A DNA stretch of 64,000 nucleotides from positions 15,910 to 79,909 of the forward strand of contig CAAEFE010000040.1 of the NCBI GenBank assembly GCA_900755095.1, written 5' to 3'. This stretch comes from an uncultured Bacteroides sp. GTDB taxonomy: Bacteria > Bacteroidota > Bacteroidia > Bacteroidales > Bacteroidaceae. Position numbers and translations under genes: made by a program. Every line of letters begins with the position of its first letter. The stretch's first letter is position 1. Shown in pieces: positions 56,071 to 64,000 of this stretch. The notes under the pieces were generated by a model. The model did no database searches and was not told the origin of the DNA. It saw only the letters and a program-made list of their open reading frames with translations.

Positions 56071-56508
56071 ATGATGAAGTACATATTTTGTATACTATTA
56101 GGCGTATTTCTGTGTTGGGGATTCCATCTGATTTTCAACGAAGCACAAGAGGCATACCGGTTAGAAGCCGGTAGTAACGGCATACAAACCTATTCCTATT
56201 CCTATTCATATACCTCTAAAGCTAGCATTATACAACTGGATCAAGAACAGAAACTAGTCAAGACAAAAGAATACGCCGGAAAGCAAAATTACAATAACGA
56301 TAACGGCGTTTTAAATCCATTTTCCTTCCGCCACCTCTCTCCCTTAAAAATACTAAGATTCAATATTCCTTCTGTCACTATCCGCATACTAAGCTCGCTA
56401 AAGATTCAACTTCCTAAAAATCAATGGACAGGTTTTTCATATTATACCAATCTTTTTAAATATTCCGATAGATATCATATCTATTCATTAGGACACATAC
56501 TCATTTAG
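56071..56508 (+). CDS. Small secreted protein of unknown function
   Basis: A 145-residue frame: an N-terminal membrane/signal helix (YIFCILLGVFLCWGFHLIF), a short Tyr-Ser repeat (YSYSYSYTS) and a polar remainder with no recognised domain. It has a promoter-like element just upstream and its own stop before DedA, but the family is unknown to me and it could be a decayed gene. The Tyr-Ser repeat comes from a tandem TATTCC-type sequence. Confidence 0.45.
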   Translation: MMKYIFCILLGVFLCWGFHLIFNEAQEAYRLEAGSNGIQTYSYSYSYTSKASIIQLDQEQKLVKTKEYAGKQNYNNDNGVLNPFSFRHLSPLKILRFNIPSVTIRILSSLKIQLPKNQWTGFSYYTNLFKYSDRYHIYSLGHILI

Positions 56509-56657
56509 CCATTTTATATCTTTTTTCGGCATAGGACAATTCAAGTCTTTTATGCCCCACTTTCTGTTTGCCTCCACCATTTGAGTGAAAAAAGAATTCA
56601 CTATGGTCTGGAAGCCTATAACATTCTTTCATTACAATAATAACCAAAGTATATAAA

Positions 56658-57293
56658 ATGGACTTTTTATTGGATTTTATACTTCATATCGATCAATATA
56701 TGGTGATGATTGTGCGTGATTATCATGCCTGGACATACGCCATCTTGTTTTCTATCATCTTCTGTGAAACCGGATTAGTGGTCACTCCTTTTCTTCCCGG
56801 TGATTCTTTACTCTTCGTTGCAGGAGCCATTTCAGCATTACCCGATATGCCCATCAGCGTGCATATACTTGTCATTATCTTATTTGCTGCTGCCGTATTA
56901 GGCGATTCCTGCAATTACATGATAGGACATTTCTTCGGCCGAAAGCTGTTTAATAACCCCAACTCCAGGATATTCAAACAAAGTTATCTGGAGAAAACAC
57001 ACGAGTTCTATAAAAAGTATGGTGGGAAAACAATTATTCTAGCCAGATTTGTCCCGATAGTACGCACATTTGCACCTTTCGTAGCAGGAATGGGAAAGAT
57101 GAATTACTACTATTTTATGATGTATAATTTAGTTGGTGGTGCGCTCTGGGTTGCCGTATTCTGTTATGCTGGTTATTTCTTCGGCGACCTTCCGTTTGTG
57201 CAGGAAAACCTGAAGTTACTGATTGTAGCCATCATATTTATCTCTGTATTGCCTGCCATTATAGAGGTAGTACGTGCCAAACTAAAATCTTAA
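56658..57293 (+). CDS. DedA-family membrane protein
   Basis: A 211-residue polytopic membrane protein of the DedA/SNARE-associated family: [40 protein letters not shown], and the functionally key [20 protein letters not shown] with its conserved arginine. DedA proteins are tied to undecaprenyl-phosphate or lipid flipping and proton-dependent processes. It precedes the phosphate genes but the 78-base gap gives no proof of an operon. Confidence 0.93.
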   Translation: MDFLLDFILHIDQYMVMIVRDYHAWTYAILFSIIFCETGLVVTPFLPGDSLLFVAGAISALPDMPISVHILVIILFAAAVLGDSCNYMIGHFFGRKLFNNPNSRIFKQSYLEKTHEFYKKYGGKTIILARFVPIVRTFAPFVAGMGKMNYYYFMMYNLVGGALWVAVFCYAGYFFGDLPFVQENLKLLIVAIIFISVLPAIIEVVRAKLKS

Positions 57294-57371
57294 AAACAGC
57301 AAACTATAATCTGTATTCATTTGTTACTAATATAAATAGAGAAGAAAAAACAATTTAAAGTTTTTACACTT

Positions 57372-58019
57372 ATGAAAAATTCTTTTTTTAGCCGGTTTAC
57401 TCCAAAGGAGCCCAAATTTTTCCCTTTACTGAAACAGCTATCAGAAGTGCTCTGCGAAGCATCAGTTGTTTTAATAGAAAGCTTGCAACATGACTCACCT
57501 ACAGAACGTTCGGACTACTACAAAAAAATCAAAGACCTGGAACGGGAAGGCGACAGACTGACACACCTGATTTTTGATGAATTAGGTACTACCTTTATCA
57601 CTCCTTTCGACCGCGAAGATATTCATGACTTAGCTTCCTGCATGGATGACGTCATTGACGGAATAAACAGTTGTGCCAAACGAATCTCTATTTACAATCC
57701 CCGTCCTATTTCAGAGAATGGCAAAGAGTTGAGCCGTTTGATTCAGGAGGAAGCGATCTATATATGCAAAGCCATGGACGAACTCGAAACATTCCGTAAG
57801 AAACCGACTCTTCTCCGTGAATACTGTTCCAAACTGCATGAAATCGAGAACCAGGCGGATGATGTATATGAATTCTTTATCACCAAACTTTTCGAAGAGG
57901 AAAAGGATTGCATTGAACTTATCAAAATAAAGGAGATCATGCATGAACTGGAAAAAACGACCGATGCCGCAGAGCATGTAGGCAAGATTCTCAAAAATCT
58001 GATTGTAAAGTACGCATAA
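57372..58019 (+). CDS. DUF47 (PhoU-like) phosphate transport accessory protein
   Basis: A 215-residue all-helical cytoplasmic protein of the DUF47/Pit-accessory family: KDLEREGDRLTHLIFDELGTTFITPFDREDIHDLASCMDDVIDG and KIKEIMHELEKTTDAAEHVG, containing the E-xxx-D metal-binding pattern of PhoU-like bundles. Such proteins pair with PiT transporters, and the PiT gene starts 15 bases downstream. It probably regulates phosphate uptake by the neighbour. Confidence 0.94.
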   Translation: MKNSFFSRFTPKEPKFFPLLKQLSEVLCEASVVLIESLQHDSPTERSDYYKKIKDLEREGDRLTHLIFDELGTTFITPFDREDIHDLASCMDDVIDGINSCAKRISIYNPRPISENGKELSRLIQEEAIYICKAMDELETFRKKPTLLREYCSKLHEIENQADDVYEFFITKLFEEEKDCIELIKIKEIMHELEKTTDAAEHVGKILKNLIVKYA

Positions 58020-58034
58020 AGCAAGCCGGAACAC

Positions 58035-59051
58035 ATGGAATTATTAGTGACTATCATCATTCTGGCTCTGATATTCGATTATATCAACGGCTTTCACGAT
58101 GCAGCAAACTCAATAGCTACCATCGTATCTACCAGGGTGCTTACTCCCTTTCAAGCTGTAATATGGGCTGCTTTCTTCAATTTCGTAGCCTTTTTCATTG
58201 CCAAATATATAATAGGTGGATTCGGTATCGCCAATACAGTATCCAAGACTGTGGTAGAGCAATATATCACCCTGCCCATTATATTAGCAGGAGTTATAGC
58301 GGCTATCACCTGGAACCTGGTTACCTGGTGGAAAGGGATTCCGTCTTCTTCCTCACACACCCTTATTGGAGGTTTTGCAGGAGCTGCCATTATGGCAAAC
58401 GGATTTGAAGCAATTCAGCTTAACATCATTCTTAAAATTGCAGCCTTTATCTTTCTGGCTCCTTTTATCGGAATGGTCATTGCTTTCGGTTTCACTCTGT
58501 TTGTCCTCTACATCTGCCGACGCGCACATCCCCACACAGCCGAGCAATGGTTCAAGAGGTTGCAACTCGTATCCTCCGCCCTCTTCAGCGTCGGACATGG
58601 CTTGAACGATTCACAGAAAGTAATGGGTATTATTGCCGCTGCCATGATAGCCGGCCATTCAATGGGATTGGGCATGGGTATCAACAGCATCAATGACCTT
58701 CCCGACTGGGTTGCTTTTTCGTGCTTCACAGCAATTTCACTCGGTACGATGTCCGGTGGCTGGAAAATAGTGAAAACAATGGGAACAAAAATTACCAAGG
58801 TAACCCCATTGGAAGGAGTGATTGCCGAAACAGCAGGTGCTTTCACTCTCTACATTACGGAAATGTTGAAAATCCCCGTTAGTACTACACATACTATCAC
58901 AGGAGCGATTATTGGAGTGGGTGCAACTAAACGCCTCTCTGCCGTTCGTTGGGGAGTAACCAAAAGCCTCATGACTGCCTGGATTCTTACAATTCCAGTC
59001 AGCGGACTCTTAGCTGCAGCTATTTATTATATTGTTTCCATCTTTTTATAG
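58035..59051 (+). CDS. PiT-family inorganic phosphate transporter
   Basis: A 338-residue membrane transporter with the two PiT signature repeats: FDYINGFHDAANSIATIVSTRVLTPF near the start and GHGLNDSQKVMGIIAAAM in the second half, plus SSSHTLIGGFAGA and STTHTITGAIIGVGAT. It couples phosphate uptake to cation flow and forms an operon with the DUF47 gene upstream. Confidence 0.96.
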   Translation: MELLVTIIILALIFDYINGFHDAANSIATIVSTRVLTPFQAVIWAAFFNFVAFFIAKYIIGGFGIANTVSKTVVEQYITLPIILAGVIAAITWNLVTWWKGIPSSSSHTLIGGFAGAAIMANGFEAIQLNIILKIAAFIFLAPFIGMVIAFGFTLFVLYICRRAHPHTAEQWFKRLQLVSSALFSVGHGLNDSQKVMGIIAAAMIAGHSMGLGMGINSINDLPDWVAFSCFTAISLGTMSGGWKIVKTMGTKITKVTPLEGVIAETAGAFTLYITEMLKIPVSTTHTITGAIIGVGATKRLSAVRWGVTKSLMTAWILTIPVSGLLAAAIYYIVSIFL

Positions 59052-59102
59052 ATGGAAACATATTATCTATCAGGAATGTTATAATAAATAAACCCACACC
59101 TA

Positions 59103-61358
59103 ATGTCACACTTGCCAACTTTGATTGCCGACCTTGCGCTGATATTAATATCGGCCAGTATCATAACCTTATTGTTCAAATGGCTAAAACAGCCTTTAGT
59201 CTTAGGTTACATTATTGCCGGATTGCTGGCAGGTCCTTATATTAATATTTTCCCTACAGTAGGAGATATTGAGAATATCAATATATGGGCAGAAATAGGT
59301 GTTATATTCCTGCTCTTTGCACTCGGACTGGAGTTTAGTTTTAAGAAGCTCATGAATGTAGGTTCCACAGCTTTTATAACGGCTATCACCGAAGTAATCA
59401 GTATGTTGCTCATTGGATATTTGGTGGGACAATTATTAGGATGGGGCACTATGAATTCCATTTTCCTGGGGGGAATGTTGTCTATGTCGTCCACTACAAT
59501 CATTATCAAAGCCTTCAATGATCTGGAATTGCGTAACCAACGTTTTACCGGTATCGTATTCGGTACTCTGGTAGTGGAAGACCTGATTGCTATCTTAATG
59601 ATGGTGCTTCTTTCCACAATGGCAGTGAGTCAGGACTTTGTGGGTGAAGATTTGCTGATAAGTGTGCTCAAGGTTGTTTTCTTTTTAATCCTGTGGTTTC
59701 TCATAGGTATCTTCGTTATTCCGGCCTTTCTCAAAAAAGCAAAGAAGTTGATGAATAACGAAACTCTTCTGATTGTCTCTCTCGGTCTTTGTCTGGGAAT
59801 GGTAGTATTGGCTACTTATACAGGGTTTTCAACAGCACTAGGAGCATTTATCATGGGATCTATCCTTGCCGAAACCATCGAGGCCGAACACATCGAACAT
59901 ATCATACAACCGGTAAAAGACCTCTTCGGAGCTATCTTTTTCGTTTCGGTCGGTATGCTGGTGAATCCGGCTGTATTGGTAGAATACGCCTGGCCTGTCA
60001 TCATCATTACACTGGTTACCATTATCGGCAAAGCCATTTTCTCTTCGTTTGGCGTACTCTTATCCGGAGAACCACTGAACACTTCCATCAAATCCGGATT
60101 CAGCCTGGCACAAATCGGAGAGTTTGCTTTCATTATTGCCGGACTGGGTGTTTCGCTCAAAGTGCTTGATCCGTTTATTTCACCTATCATTGTGGCTGTA
60201 TCTGTTATTACCACTTTCACGACTCCTTACTTTATCCGTTTAGCCAATCCTTTTGCCGAATGGCTTTACAAAATATTGCCTACTAAAGTACAGGAGACAT
60301 TAGATCGTTATGCTTCCGGCAAGAAGACCATGAACCACGATAGTGACTGGAAGAAATTACTAAAAAACATGATTGGGAGAGTTGTCATCTATAGCGTACT
60401 GCTCACTGCTATTTGGCTGCTGTCGATACAAATCATTTATCCCGCCATCAGCGAAATGTTTACTCCTATCACTATATGGATCAAACTGGTGATGTGTCTG
60501 GGTACTCTTCTGCTTATGACTCCTTTTTTATGGGCGCTCATCTCCAACAAATACAACTCTTCGGAATTATTCCTGAAGCTATGGAGAGACGAGAATTACA
60601 ATCACGGACGCCTGGTTTCCCTGGTTCTGGGACGTGTATCTGTTGCTCTTTTCTTTATCACTAGTGTAGTCATCAGCTATTTTAAACTCAACTGGGGAAT
60701 AAGTGTGATTATTGCCATAGCCGTAGTAGCATTGATTCTTATTCTTAGGGAAGACCTCACGCAATATTCACGATTGGAAACAAGATTCCTTGCCAATCTT
60801 AACCGACGGGAAGAGGTAGCTAAAAAACGGCACCCGCTAAAAACAAGTTTCAATAGCGAATTCAATGATAAAGACCTTGACTTGACATCTATCCTCGTAT
60901 CGCCTTATTCCGATTACATCGGCAAGTCTTTAGGAGAACTTTCATTCAGGCAAAATTTTGGAGTAAATGTCGTCGCGATCACTCGTGGCGATCTGAACAT
61001 ATATATACCGAAAAGCTCTGAACACATCTATCCGCAGGATAAATTGACAGTAGTTGGTACAGATACGCAATTACAGGAATTCAGAAATAGAATAGAAGAT
61101 GTAAAAAATACATCAGATATGGATGCAGTGGATAAAAAGATAACTCTCCACTCTTTCACGGTAGACGAAGAATTCCGCTTTTTAAATCAGACCATCGCTC
61201 AGTCTCATTTAGGAGAGAAGCATGATAGCATTGTTGTAGCTATTGAACGAAATGACGAACTGATTACCTTGGATAAAGACACAACTTTCCAATTAGGGGA
61301 TCTCGTCTGGATTGTAGGCAACCGGGAAAAGATTAGAGAAATACTGTACTTAACGTAA
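59103..61358 (+). CDS. CPA2-family cation:proton antiporter with RCK C-terminal domain
   Basis: A 751-residue protein. The first ~390 residues form the Na+/H+ exchanger (KefB/C-like) core: QPLVLGYIIAGLLAGPY, MSSTTIIIKAFNDL, VLATYTGFSTALGAFIMGSILAET and SLAQIGEFAFIIAGLG. Further helices follow at about 420-555, then two TrkA_C (RCK_C) domains at about 590-665 and 670-751 (VSPYSDYIGKSLGELSFRQNF; DLVWIVGNREKIREILY). No NAD-binding RCK_N domain is present. It probably exports K+ or Na+ against protons. It lies 51 bases after the PiT gene. Confidence 0.93.
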   Translation: MSHLPTLIADLALILISASIITLLFKWLKQPLVLGYIIAGLLAGPYINIFPTVGDIENINIWAEIGVIFLLFALGLEFSFKKLMNVGSTAFITAITEVISMLLIGYLVGQLLGWGTMNSIFLGGMLSMSSTTIIIKAFNDLELRNQRFTGIVFGTLVVEDLIAILMMVLLSTMAVSQDFVGEDLLISVLKVVFFLILWFLIGIFVIPAFLKKAKKLMNNETLLIVSLGLCLGMVVLATYTGFSTALGAFIMGSILAETIEAEHIEHIIQPVKDLFGAIFFVSVGMLVNPAVLVEYAWPVIIITLVTIIGKAIFSSFGVLLSGEPLNTSIKSGFSLAQIGEFAFIIAGLGVSLKVLDPFISPIIVAVSVITTFTTPYFIRLANPFAEWLYKILPTKVQETLDRYASGKKTMNHDSDWKKLLKNMIGRVVIYSVLLTAIWLLSIQIIYPAISEMFTPITIWIKLVMCLGTLLLMTPFLWALISNKYNSSELFLKLWRDENYNHGRLVSLVLGRVSVALFFITSVVISYFKLNWGISVIIAIAVVALILILREDLTQYSRLETRFLANLNRREEVAKKRHPLKTSFNSEFNDKDLDLTSILVSPYSDYIGKSLGELSFRQNFGVNVVAITRGDLNIYIPKSSEHIYPQDKLTVVGTDTQLQEFRNRIEDVKNTSDMDAVDKKITLHSFTVDEEFRFLNQTIAQSHLGEKHDSIVVAIERNDELITLDKDTTFQLGDLVWIVGNREKIREILYLT

Positions 61359-61484
61359 TTTGTATCTAAGCCAGAATGGAATACAAAAGTAAAGTACACC
61401 CAATACAACAGCTTTAATGTTTTTGTACAGGCTGTATACTGCAATAAAGTTCTGATTCAAAATAAATACGTTACATATAAAGTC

Positions 61485-61531
61485 CAGATGAGGCTGAACT
61501 CAAAACTAAACTTGAAGTTCAGCCTCATCTG
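61485..61531. terminator. Bidirectional terminator
   Basis: CAGATGAGGCTGAACT (61485-61500) pairs perfectly with AGTTCAGCCTCATCTG (61516-61531) across a 15-base loop. It lies between the converging CPA2 and M64 genes. Confidence 0.85.
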
Positions 61532-61533
61532 CT

Positions 61534-63180
61534 TTACTTATCTAACATTCTATTTACAAAGTGAGGACGCGTGAATGGCTTACTTGGTCCTACAGTTGGT
61601 TTAGCACTGCGCGTTTGTGATTTATTCTGTAAATCAAATACGGCAAACTCCTCATAAGACATTTGTTTACCCAAACTTCTTTCCATTATTTTATCATATA
61701 TCGCTTTACGGGAAGGAGCATTAAACCCCTCGGTATTACTATTCATCATACTCTCTTCCGAAGGACGATACGCCCCTTTTATATAAGTACATGCCCCTTC
61801 AAATACTCCCAGTTTTTCTGACACATACCGATTATCATTCAAGAAAGCAGACCAAAGTACCTGAGATGGATCGGATGTAAAATCAACATTCTGCGCCCAT
61901 CCTAATGTCTGCAGATACTGTACATTTTTTATTTCTTTAGAAGAAATAGTCCCATTTTCCTGATAAGCATACTCATCTTCCAATTTGGCAAAACCATGTC
62001 CAACAGCCTCGTGTACAAGTACCTGCCTGAAACTTTCACTTTGCAAATCGTATATCACCGGGCAATAAGCAATAGCAAACTCAACCACTTTCGTCTGATT
62101 AGTATAACCAAAATAAGTAGTTCCTGCATACGCAGGAGAATTTAGAATTACAACAGCCAATGTTTCACTCATATCTATATTATCCACGCATTGTACATAA
62201 CGTTGTACAGCATTATCTTCACCGGAAATCCCCGTACTGTTTCCACCCGCCAGTTCACAACCAAGCGCTGTTTCATATCCTGTACCAAAAATATTGTGTT
62301 TCGAAACCGCAGTTACTGCATATACATTAAAATAATCTCGAAGTGACTTAATGGGTTCTTCCGTAAAAAGATTCTCAAAAGCTTTGTCCATAACCGCATC
62401 ATAAGTTCCATCGTTAATTTCAGTATCTATAAATCCATCGCCCATAAGCACAATAGGAAGCCCTTTTCCCAACTTTGCTGTTTGCAGAACACGTACTTTT
62501 TTATCTGACGAATAATCAGTAGATTCACTAGCCACTTCCCCCCTTTGTATGATAGTAACCATCTCTACTACGATTGATTCCATATCAGTTACTTTCACAA
62601 AGTAGATATAGGCAGTACGGGAAACACCATCAGTATTAGGCAATACAGTCAGGTTAAGCATGTAGGAAGAGGATGCACGAGTTTTTGTCTCCTGTGTCAG
62701 CCAAGTGCCAGTACCCAAAGAACCATAAATCAACAATTCATCTTCAGCTATATTCGTAGAGAATCTAATATCCAATTCCCCACCTTCAACAGATACATTA
62801 TATATATTCTGCTCAAGATTCACAAATTCTGCGGACTCCTGCTCTATGATTATGTTTTGTGTCAATGTCCCGGAAGTTAATGTAAGTGTTGCCGTACGTA
62901 CATTTCCTGTTATATTCTCACTGATAGCAGTAAGCGTAATATTGCACGTACCCGCTTCTCCCGAAACCGGAGCGATTGTAAACCAATCCGCAACTGTACT
63001 CGCCTTCCATTCACGGGTACTCGTAAAACTGATTGTTACCTGCGAACCTTTAGCCGAACCCATCACGACATCTCCGACATTCTCTATCGAGAAGTTAGGA
63101 TCTACTTCATCTTCAGTACAGGATACTATAAAAAACAAAAACAAGGGAAATAATAGAAGATAAATTGTTCTCATACCCAT
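61534..63180 (-). CDS. M64 metallopeptidase lipoprotein with BACON-type domains
   Basis: A 548-residue lipoprotein (lipobox FIVSC). Two BACON-like Ig domains occupy about 30-215 (WKASTVADWFTIAPVSGEAGTC and RTATLTLTSGTLTQNIIIEQ). The catalytic M64 domain follows: LPIVLMGDGFID at about 240 and the zinc motif HEAVGHGFAKLEDEYAYQ with His at about 390. M64 includes IgA-cleaving peptidases of gut bacteria; BACON domains often bind mucin or glycans. The true substrate is unknown. It is divergent from the right-edge gene, with about 400 bases between. Confidence 0.92.
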   Translation of the reverse strand: MGMRTIYLLLFPLFLFFIVSCTEDEVDPNFSIENVGDVVMGSAKGSQVTISFTSTREWKASTVADWFTIAPVSGEAGTCNITLTAISENITGNVRTATLTLTSGTLTQNIIIEQESAEFVNLEQNIYNVSVEGGELDIRFSTNIAEDELLIYGSLGTGTWLTQETKTRASSSYMLNLTVLPNTDGVSRTAYIYFVKVTDMESIVVEMVTIIQRGEVASESTDYSSDKKVRVLQTAKLGKGLPIVLMGDGFIDTEINDGTYDAVMDKAFENLFTEEPIKSLRDYFNVYAVTAVSKHNIFGTGYETALGCELAGGNSTGISGEDNAVQRYVQCVDNIDMSETLAVVILNSPAYAGTTYFGYTNQTKVVEFAIAYCPVIYDLQSESFRQVLVHEAVGHGFAKLEDEYAYQENGTISSKEIKNVQYLQTLGWAQNVDFTSDPSQVLWSAFLNDNRYVSEKLGVFEGACTYIKGAYRPSEESMMNSNTEGFNAPSRKAIYDKIMERSLGKQMSYEEFAVFDLQNKSQTRSAKPTVGPSKPFTRPHFVNRMLDK

Positions 63181-63577
63181 TACATGTTATTTTGTTATAC
63201 CAAAGATAAGCTACATTTTCATTACCAGAAAATTTATTCGACAAATCGCCCTAAAAAAAAGACGTACGGACTTTTTTTTGAACTTTCCGATATAGAATAA
63301 TAGTCATTCAGCAATTTTATTTCACTTCCTCAAAATCAACAGTATCTCTGTATGAGCAACTTGCGTACACGTGTTGCAATTATATCGCAAATCCGAAAAT
63401 AAGCATCCATAAGCAACCACAGCTCTTGACTGCAAAAATATAAAATTTTCCAATAAATATCGTGATATAAACGCATAATAATCAAAAGTATGGCACGAAT
63501 TTAACAGAATCTCCACTTTTATCCTTACCTTTGTACATGATATTGGGGAACTATACCCTAACAATTATAAGGAAACG
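63181..63577. other. Intergenic region between M64 and AlbA_2 genes
   Basis: 397 AT-rich bases. They contain the promoter element at 63526; no gene or clear hairpin was seen. Confidence 0.6.
63526..63533 (+). promoter_or_regulatory. -7 element before the AlbA_2 gene (TACCTTTG)
   Basis: TACCTTTG matches TAnnTTTG and lies 44 bases before the ATG at 63578. Confidence 0.6.
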
Positions 63578-64000
63578 ATGCAAATTCAAAACAATACATT
63601 GATAGCGGAATGCTCAGCTTACGATTTCAAGGAAATGTTGGAACGTAAGAAAGTGAAGTCATGGCTCAAATCCGTGTCGGCTTTTGCCAATACAGAAGGT
63701 GGCAGTCTGTTCTATGGAGTGAACGATGATGGAGTGATTGTAGGTTTGGAGAATCCACAATCCGATGCTGATTTTATCAGTGAAATGATGAAGGCACGAC
63801 TTGACCCTGTGCCGGAAGTTCAGCTTATTCCGATAGAACACGAAGGGCATACCCTGCTTGAAGTGAAAGTAAAGGCAGGAACGCTTACACCTTATTACTA
63901 TTATCAGGATGGGACACGTACCGCATATGTACGAGTTGGCAATGAAAGTGTAGAATGCAACTCCCAACAATTACTTTCGTTGGTATTAAAAGGCACGCAC
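63578..64000 (+). CDS. AlbA_2/Schlafen-type DNA-binding protein, 5' part
   Basis: Frame open from the ATG at 63578 (MQIQNNTLIAECSAYDFKEM) to the window end, 141 codons. The visible part is an AlbA_2 (Schlafen AAA_4) domain: YDFKEMLERKKVKSW, SVSAFANTEGGSLFYGVNDDG and RVGNESVECNSQQLLSL. In Bacteroides such proteins are often annotated as ATP-binding transcriptional regulators with a C-terminal winged helix; that part is outside the window. Confidence 0.85.
   Translation, partial: MQIQNNTLIAECSAYDFKEMLERKKVKSWLKSVSAFANTEGGSLFYGVNDDGVIVGLENPQSDADFISEMMKARLDPVPEVQLIPIEHEGHTLLEVKVKAGTLTPYYYYQDGTRTAYVRVGNESVECNSQQLLSLVLKGTH

Noticed and set aside
63322..63564. An 80-residue minus-strand frame between the M64 and AlbA_2 genes
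   Set aside because: No domain or signal is visible, and it overlaps the promoter of the AlbA_2 gene.

Overview
The window is a Bacteroides chromosome segment, very close in gene content and order to the region of Bacteroides thetaiotaomicron known from memory as BT4652-BT4669. Signs for this are SusC/SusD pairs, hybrid two-component sensors, lipoprotein signals of Bacteroides type, many promoters with the TAnnTTTG -7 element, weak Shine-Dalgarno sites, and ECF sigma/FecR systems. I ran no database search, so species and locus equivalences are recollection plus reading.

Layout. 1-4222 is the end of a pectic-galactan utilisation locus: a SusE/F-like glycan-binding lipoprotein (cut by the window edge), a GH53 endo-galactanase and a GH2 beta-galactosidase. 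4382-5148 holds a small lipoprotein gene whose 3' end runs into the out-of-frame tail of a CapA-family gene, a deletion scar. 5243-7763 is a Trk/Ktr potassium system, followed by a TrpB2-type tryptophan synthase beta chain (7896-9266). 9399-14831 is a signalling block: a membrane-anchored AraC-type regulator, divergent from a four-gene operon with a HATPase-STAS fusion, an orphan NMT1-like periplasmic binding protein, a dCache/HAMP/PP2C (SpoIIE-like) phosphatase and an RsbW-like HATPase. This looks like a partner-switching system fed by periplasmic sensing.

14929-43231 is a heparin/heparan-sulfate utilisation locus: hybrid two-component sensor, an unusual GH95-like gene, PL12 lyase, surface glycan-binding lipoprotein, SusC, SusD, GH88, a second PL12, GlcNAc-6-sulfatase-type sulfatase, a DUF3604/PHP-like protein, ROK sugar kinase, MFS transporter and PL15 lyase. 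The pathway reads as surface capture and import, periplasmic depolymerisation and desulfation, removal of the unsaturated uronate, then transport and phosphorylation of the monosaccharide. Several hairpin terminators split it into separate transcription units. The stretch from about 19.4 to 31.3 kb looks more AT-rich than the units after it.

43432-64000 is mostly housekeeping and envelope genes: endonuclease IV; a 630-bp noncoding element that is one large imperfect palindrome; a ClC channel with a C-terminal RCK-type domain; an ECF sigma/anti-sigma/Spy-like/outer-membrane-barrel operon; a second ECF sigma/FecR operon whose partners are STN/carboxypeptidase-regulatory-domain proteins without a TonB barrel; a DedA protein; a DUF47-PiT phosphate pair; a CPA2 antiporter; an M64 metallopeptidase lipoprotein; and the start of an AlbA_2/Schlafen-type gene at the right edge.

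The best candidates for undescribed biology are the partner-switching operon with its orphan solute-binding protein (10.7-14.8 kb), the 630-bp palindromic element (44.33-44.96 kb), and the GH95-like protein with altered active-site residues inside the heparin locus (19.5-21.8 kb). I found no tRNA or rRNA gene, CRISPR array or insertion-sequence transposase.
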